From NCBI GenBank assembly GCA_963971285.1, contig OZ020249.1, forward strand, positions 2,418,001-2,482,000: DNA of 64,000 bases. The letters are read 5' to 3'. Every line of letters starts with the position of its first letter. Position 1 is the stretch's first letter. Source of the stretch: Astropecten irregularis (lineage: Eukaryota; Echinodermata; Asteroidea; Paxillosida; Astropectinidae). Under the pieces are notes generated by a model that worked only from the letters and a program-made list of their open reading frames with translations, was not told where the DNA came from and ran no database searches. Positions 36,501 to 42,476 of this stretch are shown here, piece after piece. The translations under genes and the position numbers were made by a program.

Positions 36501-38780
36501 TGCATATAGTAGTAACCGTCTGGGGTAGGTATGAACTAGTAGACTCAACCCACAACAGGTGGGGGGGGAACTTATAGTACGTGCAAAAAACCTACATTTA
36601 CATTAGAATATTGGCAACATCTGAAGATTTTAATTCCAGATTGTCTCTCCATCAGATGATTGAAAGTAAACACAGAGAACTTAAGACACAGCAGTCACAC
36701 CATCAAAAGGCTTTGTCTGGACTGGAGGAAAGACTTCAACAGGAGGAGGATACAATCACGGCTTTGAGAGAGACTAGTCGATCTAAGGAGGAACACTTAA
36801 GAAAAATGAAAGAATCCATGACAGCGGTAATAATCAGGCAATTCTTTTCTAATTAAATTTTTTATCTAAAGTAGATTTAAACTATCTTACCACAAAATTC
36901 TGTACCGTGGGACCAAGTGTGATGATGTTTGGTCAGTGTTGTATCAGGCTTGTTCTTGTATTTATTTCACCATTCCAGCTGGCCAAACAGAGCCAAGAGC
37001 TTTATGAACACAACTTGGATGTCCAAGAGCGAAACCAGACCTTAGAGAAGATTGCTTCATCTGATGTGTTGCAGGCTAACCATCATCTCATCAAGGAGCT
37101 TGAGGAGTGTGTTGCTGAATTACACGGTCTAGTCCAAGTATGCACACAGAGAGCAGAGGGACAAGAACCCAATGTGTCTGTACTTCTACGCTTCAGAGGT
37201 ATGTTGATGACGTCTTTGTTTTTAAAAAGTATGATTGTTAACATTATTTAACATCAGACTTTAATCAAGCTTAGCATAGTCAAAGTTTTAGGGGCATTGA
37301 ATAAAGAAATAAATTAAGGCCACCAAATTTTAATGGAGGGAAAAAATGCTTGCCACTGCTGAGGCTTAAAAATAAATGCCTATAACTTCCAGGCCATACA
37401 GATGACTTAATAGTCCTAACCAATGGTGCAGATTCTTCCGCTGTGAGGGGCAAACACCACCGAGCTAGTTTCCATTGGCTAGGGAAAAATACGAGGGAGA
37501 CCTGTCTTTGCCGACACAAACTTTCAGGGTATGACCTCAACTGGTAGTGGTGAATGTAGTGTGTAGAGGGATTAATTGCTTCTGGCAGGTCCACACCCTA
37601 TGTTGTCAACCTGCATCAGTGGGCAAATTAAAACAACAAATCTGTGCGTCTTCTGTGTACAATTAGGTCTTTATTGTTACCTTCACCTGGCCATATTTTT
37701 GATGTGAGTAATGGGATTCGCTACAAGGTATTGGAGAGCGATATCTTTGTGTTGGCATCAGGTGTCCAGTTATAATTTGTTATTTGAAAATCAGTGTGAA
37801 TAGCGCTCCGCACTTGCGCTAAAAATAGCACCAGATCTCAGACAAACACTGCATCCATGCAAACGTGTGTGTGTGTGTGTGCGCGTCCATGTACACTTCA
37901 TGAGTGAGGCAATGTTTGTCTGACATCCGGGGATTTTGTGACGTCATTAGTGTGGAACGCTATTAAACAGTGAAGTGATCTTGCTTAACATTTTACAGTA
38001 ATGTATTGGGTACATGCACATGTAGATAGGTCTTCATTTTTTCAAGTTCCTGTCCTTGATCTTGTATTGGCATTGCTCTGTTCTTGTTCTTGTCTTTGTT
38101 TTGTGCAAATGCCTGGTATTTTGTTTGTAATGTTTGATTTCCATTCATTTTGCTTTTGTTAAGCATTTATTCAACTTAGTTATAAGTGCCAGTAATGTAT
38201 CTGTGTGGTAGATCATTATTATTATTTTTTTTAATTCTTTTTATCGGTTTATTTCATAAAACAAATAATGCTCAGTATGGCAACTGGAAGGTTGAATTGC
38301 ACTACACATTCGTACATAAAAGGTTTCTGAATTAAAAGTGTCTTAAAAAATTTATGAATATTTTAAACAAGAAAGTAAAAAAAGAAATTACTGGAAGTTA
38401 TATAACACTGAAATTGTGTGAAGTGAAACTGCTCAGTCTTACTAAAGTAATATATATTTTTTTCATTCTGGGGTAGCAACAAAAGAATGATGCCTAAAAA
38501 GTGTGTTTCACATAGATCTCTGTTAAGTATTGATCATGCTTTAAATAAGTCCATTGTTTTTTCGGAGTAATGGTAATAATGGTGATTTTGCTTTCATCCA
38601 CCAGCCCCAAGCTTCAGCAGCCTTGAGACCCAAGGAGCAGAAGGTGGTCAACTTACCCCAGACTTATTACATGGAAGATTGAAACAGGTTAAAGAGCTAC
38701 GAGTAGAGATTGACCGACTTCGTAGCTTAGTGTCCAACAAATATGCTGAAGACATGGGAAATGAATGTATTACCCAGTAG
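9006..38780 (+). CDS. CEP85: CEP85/CEP85L orthologue, centrosomal coiled-coil protein (5'-partial, 11 exons)
   Basis: Join: 9006-9592, 11569-11714, 14389-14509, 17986-18080, 19454-19544, 25164-25316, 25605-25759, 27482-27632, 36656-36826, 36979-37198, 38605-38780. All phases agree and give 687 residues. In vertebrates CEP85 is a centrosomal protein that restrains NEK2-driven centrosome separation and works with STIL and PLK4 in centriole duplication. Recognisable family landmarks are DATLNQS (human STLNQS), LERYMGDLPT (human LERYLADLPT), CTQRAEGQEPNVSVLL (human VTQRAQGHDPNLSLLL) and the C-terminus NKYAEDMGNECITQ (human DRYAQDMGENCVTQ). Residues 1-190 are low complexity and the rest is mostly coiled coil. 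Human CEP85 is about 760 residues, so roughly the first 60-80 residues lie on exon(s) not seen. The orthology is firm. Whether it is the single ancestor of CEP85 and CEP85L is inference. Confidence 0.93.
9920..10364 (+). repeat. Unclassified interspersed repeat R1, copy 1
   Basis: About 445 bp that recurs inverted at 29844-30377. Shared words include GCTGATTAAAATAA, CTCCAGACACAG and GATAATTTATTGAACAAT on the opposite strand, the CATCGCGCTAATTGGTT block, and GCATCACATGCTTTTACTAG. No coding sequence, terminal inverted repeat or A-tail is evident, so the class is open (a LINE 3' end or a long SINE). Confidence 0.7.
10582..11022 (+). mobile_element. Foldback-like element with 16-bp minisatellite arm
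   Basis: From about 10838 to 11022 a 16-bp unit (GGCGTACGAGTTGGTT with variants) repeats about ten times. The opposite-strand version of the same unit (ACTCGTACAC and CCAACTCATACGC) lies at 10590-10612, so tandem repeats form inverted arms around a 150-bp middle. This is the layout of foldback elements. Open frames across it are artefacts of the repeat. Confidence 0.6.
11569..11714 (+). CDS. CEP85: CEP85 exon 2
   Basis: The acceptor is TTTTCTCCATTGCAG and the donor is GAAAG|GTAAAA. It enters in phase 0 and leaves in phase 2. It encodes the linker SPQFGQYLGTLEGVIRAKEN and the helix start LLEEKNLVIER, parallel to human LNSNEHLLKEKELLIDKQR. Confidence 0.9.
11758..11946 (+). mobile_element. hAT-type MITE with 8-bp target duplication
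   Basis: This 189-bp element has ends CAGTGGTGCACCC and, inverted, CACCGGCGCACCC. It is flanked by perfect CCGGTACT copies (11750-11757 and 11947-11954). The interior is homopolymer-rich (long C and G runs). The 8-bp duplication and the CAG terminus fit hAT. It inserted 40 bp downstream of CEP85 exon 2. Confidence 0.85.
13669..14035. mobile_element. MITE with about 45-bp terminal inverted repeats
   Basis: The left end TTATATAACACCTTAGTAGA and the right end, inverted, TTATATAACATCTAAGTAGA continue through GTCATTTGATTGGAGGAT on both sides. The element is 367 bp with no coding capacity. I could not read a clear target duplication, so the superfamily is open. Confidence 0.75.
14038..14202. mobile_element. 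Near-complete palindrome (foldback MITE)
   Basis: Arms of about 80 bp pair across a 5-base centre. ACAAATAATGAATGTTT is matched by AAACATTCATTATTTGTA, and GGTGACAGATGGACTGT by ACAGTCCATCTGTCACC. It starts two bases after the previous MITE, so one probably inserted at the edge of the other. Confidence 0.78.
14389..14509 (+). CDS. CEP85: CEP85 exon 3
   Basis: The acceptor is GCACAATTACAG and the donor is GTACAG|GTACAT. It enters in phase 2 and leaves in phase 0, encoding 40 residues plus the split one. The coiled-coil stretch LELAHSQDQLRQKQEQERQF is followed by TRVQEDKGDFLLIKVQ, which corresponds to the human VRESELQVHSALL to LLRLQ part. Confidence 0.88.
14980..15255. mobile_element. tRNA-derived SINE fragments arranged head to head
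   Basis: At 15202-15230 GCTGGTTCGAATCCAAC is a pol III B box followed by CTCCAGTCAATTTTGCTTTG. The inverted version (GATTGACTGGAG...ATTAGAACCAG) lies at 15155-15190. CACAAGGGAAACTGACTG at 14984 and a variant at 15103 match the tails of the related copy at 41313-41410. At least two SINE pieces meet in opposite orientation. Confidence 0.65.
16611..16900 (+). repeat. Interspersed repeat R2, copy A (short minisatellite)
   Basis: Matches the right edge of the window in order: GATTTTCGAGC, GATAATTTCTTGTCATACAT, ATTATATTTTGTGT, TCATGTGGAAAT, ATCGATCAT. It ends in about three copies of the 19-bp unit AAACATTGCGTCAACTTGC. The copy at 63171 carries about 21 units. Confidence 0.75.
17272..17805 (+). 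repeat. Fragment related to the long LTR of the Gypsy-like element
   Basis: GTGGATCGGTTTGTGGAAACAC at the left and CACTTCTATATCGTTC plus ACACTTCTCGCAATTA at the right match the central block of the LTR at 3143-3387. A 440-bp MITE splits it. Only this block is recognisable here, so it is either an old LTR piece or a separate repeat that the LTR also carries. Confidence 0.55.
17296..17735. mobile_element. hAT-type MITE with perfect 8-bp target duplication
   Basis: This 440-bp element has inverted ends AGGCCTTAATTTTTA and AGGCCTTTATTTTAA and is flanked by GAAACACC on both sides (17288-17295 and 17736-17743). Subterminal AAGGAGAG and CTCTCCTT motifs repeat many times in both orientations, like transposase-binding arrays. 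It has no coding capacity. Confidence 0.88.
17986..18080 (+). CDS. CEP85: CEP85 exon 4
   Basis: The acceptor is TTTGTGCCACAG and the donor is CTTGG|GTATGT. It enters in phase 0 and leaves in phase 2. It encodes EYQYENASLKAQLSEHSS and MEQLNKKLG, matching human LQRENTFLRAQFAQK and KIDLEKKLS. Confidence 0.88.
18081..19453 (+). other. CEP85 intron 4
   Basis: GT-AG intron of 1.4 kb. I see no mobile element or gene in it. Confidence 0.8.
19454..19544 (+). CDS. CEP85: CEP85 exon 5
   Basis: The acceptor is ATTTTTCCTAG and the donor is CTAAAG|GTATTG. It enters in phase 2 and leaves in phase 0. The encoded coiled coil is ETEYEYQQLKKVCQEAEKSK and so on, without an obvious hallmark of its own. It is placed by its phase and by its position between recognised exons. 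Confidence 0.85.
21310..21730 (+). mobile_element. LINE fragment (C-terminal end of a non-LTR reverse transcriptase)
   Basis: Translation gives MEYCSHIW, LLDRIQRRAIILV, SLEPLSHRRSVASLALFYRY and YGRCS, the tail typical of CR1/Jockey-group LINE reverse transcriptases. In another frame it continues toward ATLPAFSRALLHYL (the SFFPRTARLWN-type region). It is a short, frameshifted relic. Confidence 0.72.
22555..23211. mobile_element. MITE with CAGCWGMTGATTTCAYGAAA ends
   Basis: The left end CAGCAGCCGATTTCATGAAA and the right end, inverted, CAGCAGCTGATTTCACGAAA frame 657 bp rich in short AAGACG and CTTAG motifs in both orientations (such as AAGACGCGTCTTAG and GATCGATCTTA). No transposase and no clear target duplication are visible. 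Confidence 0.75.
23513..23628. mobile_element. Short foldback MITE
   Basis: GGAGACTTATGAGAACC at the left and GGTTCTCAAAAGTCTCC at the right enclose further inverted sequence (CAAGTCAACAGCGCA with TGCGCTGTTGACTTG). The whole 116 bp can fold into one hairpin. Confidence 0.72.
24368..24506. mobile_element. Short MITE with GATTTCACTAA ends
   Basis: GGAGCCAATTTCACTAATG is answered by CTTTAGTGAAATCGGTCCC. The termini resemble those of the elements at 22555 and 42035. It sits inside a region where TTACACTCAAACATTGATC-type words recur (about 24226, 24302 and 24542), which may be an older host element. Confidence 0.6.
25164..25316 (+). CDS. CEP85: CEP85 exon 6
   Basis: The acceptor is TTCCTTTTCACAG. 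It encodes 51 residues with the family signature VSSLERYMGDLPTAEQHLKN (human IETLERYLADLPTLEDHQKQ). I end the exon at 25316, after the codon GTC, because the next bases are ATATCCTTT, the U12 AT-AC donor consensus. With that end, the spacing between the PT of DLPT and the next conserved LES motif is 24 residues, the same as in human CEP85 as I recall it. Confidence 0.9.
25317..25604 (+). other. CEP85: Probable U12-type AT-AC intron of CEP85
   Basis: The intron starts ATATCCTTT, a full match to the minor-spliceosome AT-AC donor, and ends in AC. CCTTGAC at 25586-25592 fits the U12 branch-site consensus CCTTRAY, with its A 13 nt before the intron end, the usual distance. Both flanking exons are in phase 0, and this junction keeps the residue spacing of human CEP85. 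The GT-AG alternative (GAA|GTCATA to ATCAAG|AAT) has a poor donor and drops three residues. Confidence 0.85.
25605..25759 (+). CDS. CEP85: CEP85 exon 7
   Basis: It follows an AC acceptor (GGCTGCAC|ATCAAG) and ends at AGAAG|GTATGA. It enters in phase 0 and leaves in phase 2. It encodes coiled coil including LLKERISQLESSLAEARNN, parallel to human LQEKVTELESLLEETQA. Confidence 0.88.
25857..26146. mobile_element. hAT-type MITE with near-perfect 8-bp target duplication
   Basis: This 290-bp element has ends CAGGCGCGGTTCTAAAG and, inverted, CAGGCGTGGTTCTAGAG. It is flanked by GTTGGAGG and GTTGGGGG (one mismatch). GCCCCCCA-type words repeat near both ends. It lies about 100 bp after CEP85 exon 7. 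Confidence 0.83.
26258..26282. repeat. (AT)n microsatellite
   Basis: An alternating AT run of about 24 bp in CEP85 intron 7. Confidence 0.8.
26829..27052. mobile_element. MITE with GAGGCTCAGGCT inverted ends
   Basis: GGATTTACAAAACAGAGGCT at the left is answered by AGCCTCCTTTTTGTAAACGC at the right, with CTCAGGCT and AGCCTGAG adjoining. It is 224 bp with no clear target duplication. Confidence 0.65.
27482..27632 (+). CDS. CEP85: CEP85 exon 8
   Basis: The acceptor is TTTTTCTTCTAG. It encodes SLRREASRLQSLLGAPKDAD through AMEELILERDEAKSEVDKLR. I place the donor at AGAAAG|GCAAGT, a perfect GC-type donor, because the next exon then continues LRK|MIE in line with human LQK|IVE. A GT a few bases later (AAGTT|GTATGT) is possible but would change the phase of the next exon. 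Confidence 0.87.
28059..29312. mobile_element. hAT-like non-autonomous element, 1.25 kb, perfect 8-bp target duplication
   Basis: The perfect inverted ends TAAGGCTGAAACGATAC are flanked by TTGTGGAC on both sides (28051-28058 and 29313-29320). Subterminal runs of GATACGATAC, CGATATATCG and similar words form arrays near both ends, typical of hAT transposase-binding regions. I see no transposase frame, so it is probably mobilised in trans. The perfect ends and duplication suggest a young insertion. Confidence 0.9.
29413..29700 (+). repeat. Tandem dimer, unit about 150 bp
   Basis: The words AACTTCATACAT, AATTATGAACAAACCC, AGGTCYGATTG and TTGATAAATTGCA each occur twice in the same order, about 150 bp apart. 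A third partial unit starts at TTAAAGGGGCAAA near 29692. Confidence 0.7.
29844..30377 (-). repeat. Interspersed repeat R1, copy 2 (interrupted by DIRS copy B)
   Basis: The inverse of the repeat at 9920-10364. It carries two extra blocks relative to copy 1. At 30377 it is cut by the DIRS element and continues on the other side as AACTTATAGTACGTG from 36569, matching AACTTTACGGTACATG in copy 1. Confidence 0.7.
30378..36568 (+). mobile_element. DIRS-like tyrosine-recombinase retroelement, copy B (both ends present)
   Basis: The left inverted repeat (about 30378-30535) is answered by the right one (about 36391-36568), which has an extra tail ending ACAACAGGTGGGGG. This unequal design is known for DIRS elements. 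Near 36236-36315 an internal complementary region joins the reverse complements of both ends. A recombinase-like stretch at about 35460-35900 parallels that of copy A. There is no target duplication, as expected for recombinase integration. The coding region is broken in many places. It lies wholly inside CEP85 intron 8. Confidence 0.85.
36656..36826 (+). CDS. CEP85: CEP85 exon 9
   Basis: The acceptor is TGTCTCTCCATCAG and the donor is ACAGCG|GTAATA, for 57 residues in phase 0. The stretch LQQEEDTITALRETSRSKEE aligns without gaps to human VAQEEGTSQALREEAQRRDS. The exon starts only about 90 bp after the right end of DIRS copy B. An alternative acceptor at 36639 (AATTCCAG) would be out of phase. 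Confidence 0.9.
36827..36978 (+). other. CEP85 intron 9
   Basis: A short GT-AG intron (152 bp) with a good polypyrimidine acceptor. No other content. Confidence 0.88.
36979..37198 (+). CDS. CEP85: CEP85 exon 10
   Basis: The acceptor is TCACCATTCCAG and the donor is TTCAGAG|GTATGT. It enters in phase 0 and leaves in phase 1. It encodes QELYEHNLDVQERNQTLE and the highly conserved LVQVCTQRAEGQEPNVSVLL, one of the best family identifiers. Confidence 0.93.
37199..38604 (+). other. CEP85 intron 10
   Basis: GT-AG intron with one MITE (37799-37964). Nothing else is recognised in 37210-37790 or 37970-38590. Confidence 0.8.
37799..37964. mobile_element. Short MITE (AATAGCG...family), copy 2
   Basis: Ends AATAGCGCTCCGCAC and GTGGAACGCTATT form imperfect inverted repeats around CAGACAAACACTGCAT and a short GT run. 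It is the inverse of the copy inside the Gypsy-like element at 5088-5217. Confidence 0.75.
38605..38780 (+). CDS. CEP85: CEP85 exon 11, C-terminal
   Basis: The acceptor is CTTTCATCCACCAG and the stop is TAG at 38778-38780. It encodes LKQVKELRVEIDRLRSLVSN and KYAEDMGNECITQ, matching the human C-terminus (LEEVQQLRRDIEDLRTTMSD and so on). The reading frame ends at the same position as the human protein, so the C-terminus is complete. Confidence 0.95.
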
Positions 38781-39030
38781 AGAGATATTGCAAATACTTG
38801 GAATGCATAGCTCATAGGGCAGTGACTTGTTGTATGATGAAGTACAATATGCTGGGCAACCTTATAGCAACTTCCTGGGCAGGTGTTAATCACATTTCGT
38901 GATGTAAATGTTTTATTTGATAAAAAACATGCAACTTGACTAAGTTAGACATTTTGAAGAATGATATATATGTATCATTATGTATTAACTCCACCAATAA
39001 TAAATAAAAAGCACTTGTTGTTATTGATTT
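38781..39030 (+). other. CEP85: CEP85 3' UTR (short form)
   Basis: Non-coding sequence from the stop to just past two overlapping AATAAA signals. A longer form could reach the AATAAA at 39311-39316 and would then include the hairpin at 39049-39132. Cleavage sites are inferred. Confidence 0.65.
38999..39008 (+). terminator. Twin overlapping poly(A) signals
   Basis: AATAAATAAA contains two overlapping AATAAA hexamers about 220 bp after the CEP85 stop, followed by a TTGTTGTTATTG-type downstream element. Confidence 0.65.
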
Positions 39031-39048
39031 TCTTTTTTGATGAGATAT

Positions 39049-39132
39049 TATTATGCAAATAATTTATTACCCTTCACAGATGTAGATGAGCACTTAATAC
39101 GTCGGTGAAGGGTTATAAATTATTTGCATAAA
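39049..39132. repeat. Perfect-stem hairpin just after the CEP85 poly(A) signals
   Basis: TTATGCAAATAATTTATTAC followed by CCTTCAC is repeated inverted as GTGAAGG and ATAAATTATTTGCATAA, with a loop of about 30 bp. ATAAAAAGCAC occurs on both sides (about 39005 and 39128) and could be a duplicated target. It is probably a small foldback MITE that would be transcribed in a long 3' UTR. Confidence 0.65.
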
Positions 39133-39311
39133 AAGCACCTGTAAAAAGAGTTTTATTCTAACATTCCATAAGGCGCATACTATTCCACTCAAACCTGATG
39201 TAGGTTTTTAAATTTCTGAAGGTGACTATATTTATATTTTTGACATGAATTATGGATTAGATTTCTTGAATAGTAATGGCAATTATGTCTTGTAATAGAA
39301 GTGGTTTGTGA

Positions 39312-39594
39312 ATAAAAGTTGAGTTGACGAAACTTTGTCATCGTATGTTGATGTATGTTTGCTAAATGTTACAGTTTTCATTTTTAGCAGTAATTTTGTT
39401 GGATGTGTTTCGTACACCATTCTAAATTGTAATTTTGAGGAATTCTGGACTGCATAGTCTGAAAATTAGGGAACACATTCTTGAAATTTGTAGTTTCACA
39501 GTTCCATATCCTTATAGATTACATTATTCGCTATTCTACGGAAGAAGAAAGCCTTTGTTTCTGCTTTTCCGAGGTACAGTTCGAGGCGTGGTAC
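39312..39594. other. Intergenic sequence downstream of CEP85
   Basis: AT-rich and starting with a second AATAAA (39311-39316). No gene or element is recognised. Confidence 0.5.
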
Positions 39595-39596
39595 AA

Positions 39597-39652
39597 TTCA
39601 AGGAGCGGTACATGGAGCGGTACAAGGAGCGGTACAAGAAGCGGTACAAGGA
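39597..39652 (+). repeat. 12-bp tandem repeat
   Basis: The unit GAGCGGTACAAG repeats about four times. The ERYKERYKKRYK-type frame across it follows from the repeat. Confidence 0.75.
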
Positions 39653-39698
39653 CTGCCCAAAGGAAGTCCTCGGTGCCTGGAATATCAACCAACGCCAG

Positions 39699-39790
39699 TG
39701 ATCTACCCTCACTGCGGACCGTGATCTACCCTCACTGCAGACCGTGATCTACCCTCACTGCGGACCAAGATCTACCCTCACTGCGGACCG
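39699..39790 (+). repeat. 23-bp tandem repeat, four units
   Basis: The unit GATCTACCCTCACTGCGGACC (plus two bases) occurs four times with one or two changes per unit. It directly follows the 12-bp array and may belong to one decayed element. Confidence 0.78.
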
Positions 39791-39869
39791 AGATGCTTGG
39801 CGGCAAAGCATCCACCAGGCTGTTTCATGCCTCGAGAATTCCCGGCTGGCCAATCTGAAAGATCAAAGA

Positions 39870-40500
39870 TTTATTTAGTTATTTATTATGTATTTATTTC
39901 TTCTTTAGACTGGGTGTCCCATTCAGTGCTTACAAAGTACTGATCTCCCATGGGTCCCAGTAACATGAATACGTACAGTTTCATAATAAAAAAAACACTA
40001 AAAATGAAATTATTTTCGAAGTAAATAAAATTACATTGCACACAAAAGACCAAAAATTATATACTTAAATATTGGCTAAAACATTTCAATGTAAACAAAA
40101 CAATAAAAGAAACAGTCAGATTACAAATTTACAATAAAAAAAAAAAAAAACGTACATGAAAAACCCCACGTCATGCCCCCAGTGCACCCCAAGCCCCCCG
40201 GGCTACAAATAAAAGGTACAAATAAAAAGGTGAACTATGATTAAAATTGGTTAACAAAGCTTTGTATTGATGTAGGGAAAGGATTTTTTAGTCCGGCTGG
40301 AATGTTATTCCAGGCTTGAGCACCACGATATTGAAAGGTATTTCTACCAAATTTGGTTCTAGGAAGTGGTAAAATAACGTTCCCATTAGTACTGGATCTA
40401 GTGCGATGTGAATGGTGTTCGTTGACCCTAATAAAATTGTCACTAAGATAAGTTGGAACCAACCCCGCTAAACATGCAGGAGGAAGGACCACCAAGCCTC
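39870..40500 (-). mobile_element. LINE fragment with 3' tail
   Basis: The minus strand at 40241-40495 encodes GLVPTYLSDNF, HRTRSSTNGNVILPLPRTK and FGRNTFQYRGAQAWNNIPAG. This is the C-terminal end shared by CR1/Jockey-group reverse transcriptases (TRSS, LPRTN, YRGAKLWN). The 3' untranslated part runs to about 39870 through an A/T-rich stretch. Confidence 0.82.
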
Positions 40501-40792
40501 AACACCTAACCCAGACTAGACCTTCATCCGGCAGCCGGGCCTGCTTGGCCCACATTGATCAACCACGAGTGCACATACATCTGTCATGGACCACCACCTT
40601 CCCAGACTAGATCTTCATCCCTGAAGTCTCCCCATGAATGAATGAATGAATGAATGGAGCTGTGTACATGCAATCCTCTGTTGACAAGTGGCAATTTCAG
40701 CATTTGATAATGCTGCGTGTATCGTAAATGATCCTTGGGATATAGCAGTATGTGAGTGGTTTCATGGCTTCTGCTAAGTGTAAATTTTACAG

Positions 40793-40944
40793 GTGTAAAG
40801 GTTAAAATGTGTCCGGGGGAGGGGGGGACAGAATTATCCAGGTAAAAGGTCACAACCGCAACCATGTAAATGTGTAAATGTATCTGTGTATCTTGCCGGA
40901 CACATTTAATGGTGGGGGGGGGGGGGCAGATTTAACCTTTACAT
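40793..40944. mobile_element. Short foldback MITE with G-rich inner edges
   Basis: GTGTAAAGGTTAAAATGTGT and CCGGGGGAG at the left are answered by CCGGACACATTTAATGG and TTAACCTTTACAT at the right. About 150 bp. Confidence 0.6.
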
Positions 40945-40974
40945 CGGTCAAGACTAATGCTTTAGTCTTGTAGA

Positions 40975-41290
40975 GTACTGTGGCCTAGTGGTCTGGCGTG
41001 TTGAACTCAAAGTCTTGAGGTCAATCTATGGATTGTGGGTTCGAATCCAGCCATGGGTTAATGGTACTTGCGTCCTTGGGCAAGACGCTCTGTCACATAT
41101 TGCTCCTCTTCACCCAGGTGTAAATGGGTACCTGCGAGGGTAGTGATGGCTTTGTGGTTTGATTAGCCTATGTGCACTGAATACGGTAGCCGGGGCTGTA
41201 TACTCCCCAGGGAGTTGAGATGGTTTCAGGAATGTTAATTATGGCCCGATGACCAGGGATAATAATAAAGTTGTAATGCGCAGTAGAGTA
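40975..41290 (+). mobile_element. tRNA-derived SINE with invertebrate-type central domain
   Basis: The head GTGGCCTAGTGGTCTGGCG (A box) and GGGTTCGAATCCAGCC (B box) is tRNA-like. It is followed by TTGGGCAAGACGCTCT and CACCCAGGTGTAAATGGGTACC, a central block that recurs in SINEs of many invertebrates. The tail runs to AATAATAATAAAG. It looks nearly full length. Confidence 0.85.
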
Positions 41291-41312
41291 TATTTTCAGT
41301 GCTAAAATCATC

Positions 41313-41410
41313 AATTAACCACAAGGGAAACTGACTGAATTTAAAGTCATTGAAAAGTGAACAAAGAAAAATTTACTTGAGCGGGATTCGAACTGGTGAC
41401 CTCCTAAAGG
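41313..41410 (-). mobile_element. tRNA-derived SINE fragment (second family)
   Basis: Read on the minus strand, AGTTCGAATCCCGCTC is the B box, followed by TTTTCTTTGTTCACTTTTCA and a GTTTCCCTTGTGGTTAATT tail. It matches the copies near 15.2 kb and 60.1 kb. Confidence 0.7.
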
Positions 41411-41435
41411 GCCACATGCACCCAGCCCTGGTGAT

Positions 41436-41867
41436 CAAAGATTATATAGCGCTACGCGCAAGATGGATAACTGCCCATAGGGCGCATGGTAATCTGTATG
41501 GGGGCCGCCATTCTCCATACAAATTATACACGAGCCGCCATGTTGGCGTGCAAATAGCGAGTAGTTTGTACACGGGACATATGGGAGCTGGGAGATTTAT
41601 CAAAGAAAAGGGGAATGTTAGGCAAAATTTTGGCTCGGATTAAAACCTATTGTTTATTGTAAATAGAAATATTTTACATTGGTGTGAAGCAGTTGAATAT
41701 GAAAATGGCATTTTTTTGTGGTTTTACCTACTTGTGCAAGTTGCTCATCATGTCATGCTATGGAACTCTGTACGTGGAGCGCCTGCCCAACACCATTATG
41801 GCCCCCATGGCGATTACGCGTTTCAGGGAGAGTTCCCCATCTTGCCCATAGCGCTATATAATCTTTG
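41436..41867. mobile_element. MITE, hAT-like, imperfect 8-bp target duplication
   Basis: CAAAGATTATATAGCGCTAC and, inverted, CAAAGATTATATAGCGCTAT continue into CAAGATGG on both sides. The flanks CTGGTGAT and GTGGTGAC agree at six of eight positions. 432 bp with no coding region. Confidence 0.75.
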
Positions 41868-42034
41868 GTGGTGACTCTAAAAAGTTATTAAAACAATGGT
41901 CAACTGTATGTGCAATAGCAGTGTGTTTCACCCATAATGTCATATATGTCATGGAGGCCACAAAAATGTTGAGTGGTGAGAATAGTTGAAGATTCTTTGT
42001 CTGCCGGGAACCAAAACTATAATGAACGTAACCA

Positions 42035-42312
42035 GGGCCCAATTTCATGGAATCCGTTACAGCTTATTTTTGTGCATACCCAGGCACTGCTTTGCGTGAA
42101 ATCTTTTTCATGGAATCCGTAAGCAAGATTTTCAGTTAGCGAAGAATTTCTAGGGTAACTGTAATTATTAACGTCATATGCATTCTGCAGAAAAAAACTT
42201 TGCTTACCGTTACCAAATAAAGACTCTCCCGTGAAATACGCTATTAAAACCATATCCAAAAAAAGTCTGCTAATGTAAGCGAATAATTTTTCTATTCCAT
42301 TAAATTGGGCCC
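42035..42312. mobile_element. MITE with GGGCCCAATTTCATGGAATC ends, long copy
   Basis: The left end GGGCCCAATTTCATGGAATC and the right end, inverted, GGGCCCAATTTAATGGAATA enclose 278 bp that includes internal CATGGAATCCGTAAGC repeats. Confidence 0.78.
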
Positions 42313-42476
42313 AGAAAATATGACAACCATGAAGTAGATTTCAGTTCTAGCAGTATCCAGAAGCACAAAAATAGACTGTTATACATTGATCTCCATTTTA
42401 TATATTCTATAGGCCTATAATAGAGAATTTTAGAGATCAATGGCTGTTATGGGTTCCATGAAATTGCGCCGGAACT

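Larger units (their letters stand above)
27633..36655 (+). other. CEP85: CEP85 intron 8, GC-AG type, 9.0 kb
   Basis: The donor AAAG|GCAAGT is an ideal GC donor and the acceptor is TCTCTCCATCAG. The intron holds a hAT-like element, a tandem dimer, repeat R1 copy 2 and DIRS copy B, which together make up most of its length. Confidence 0.78.
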
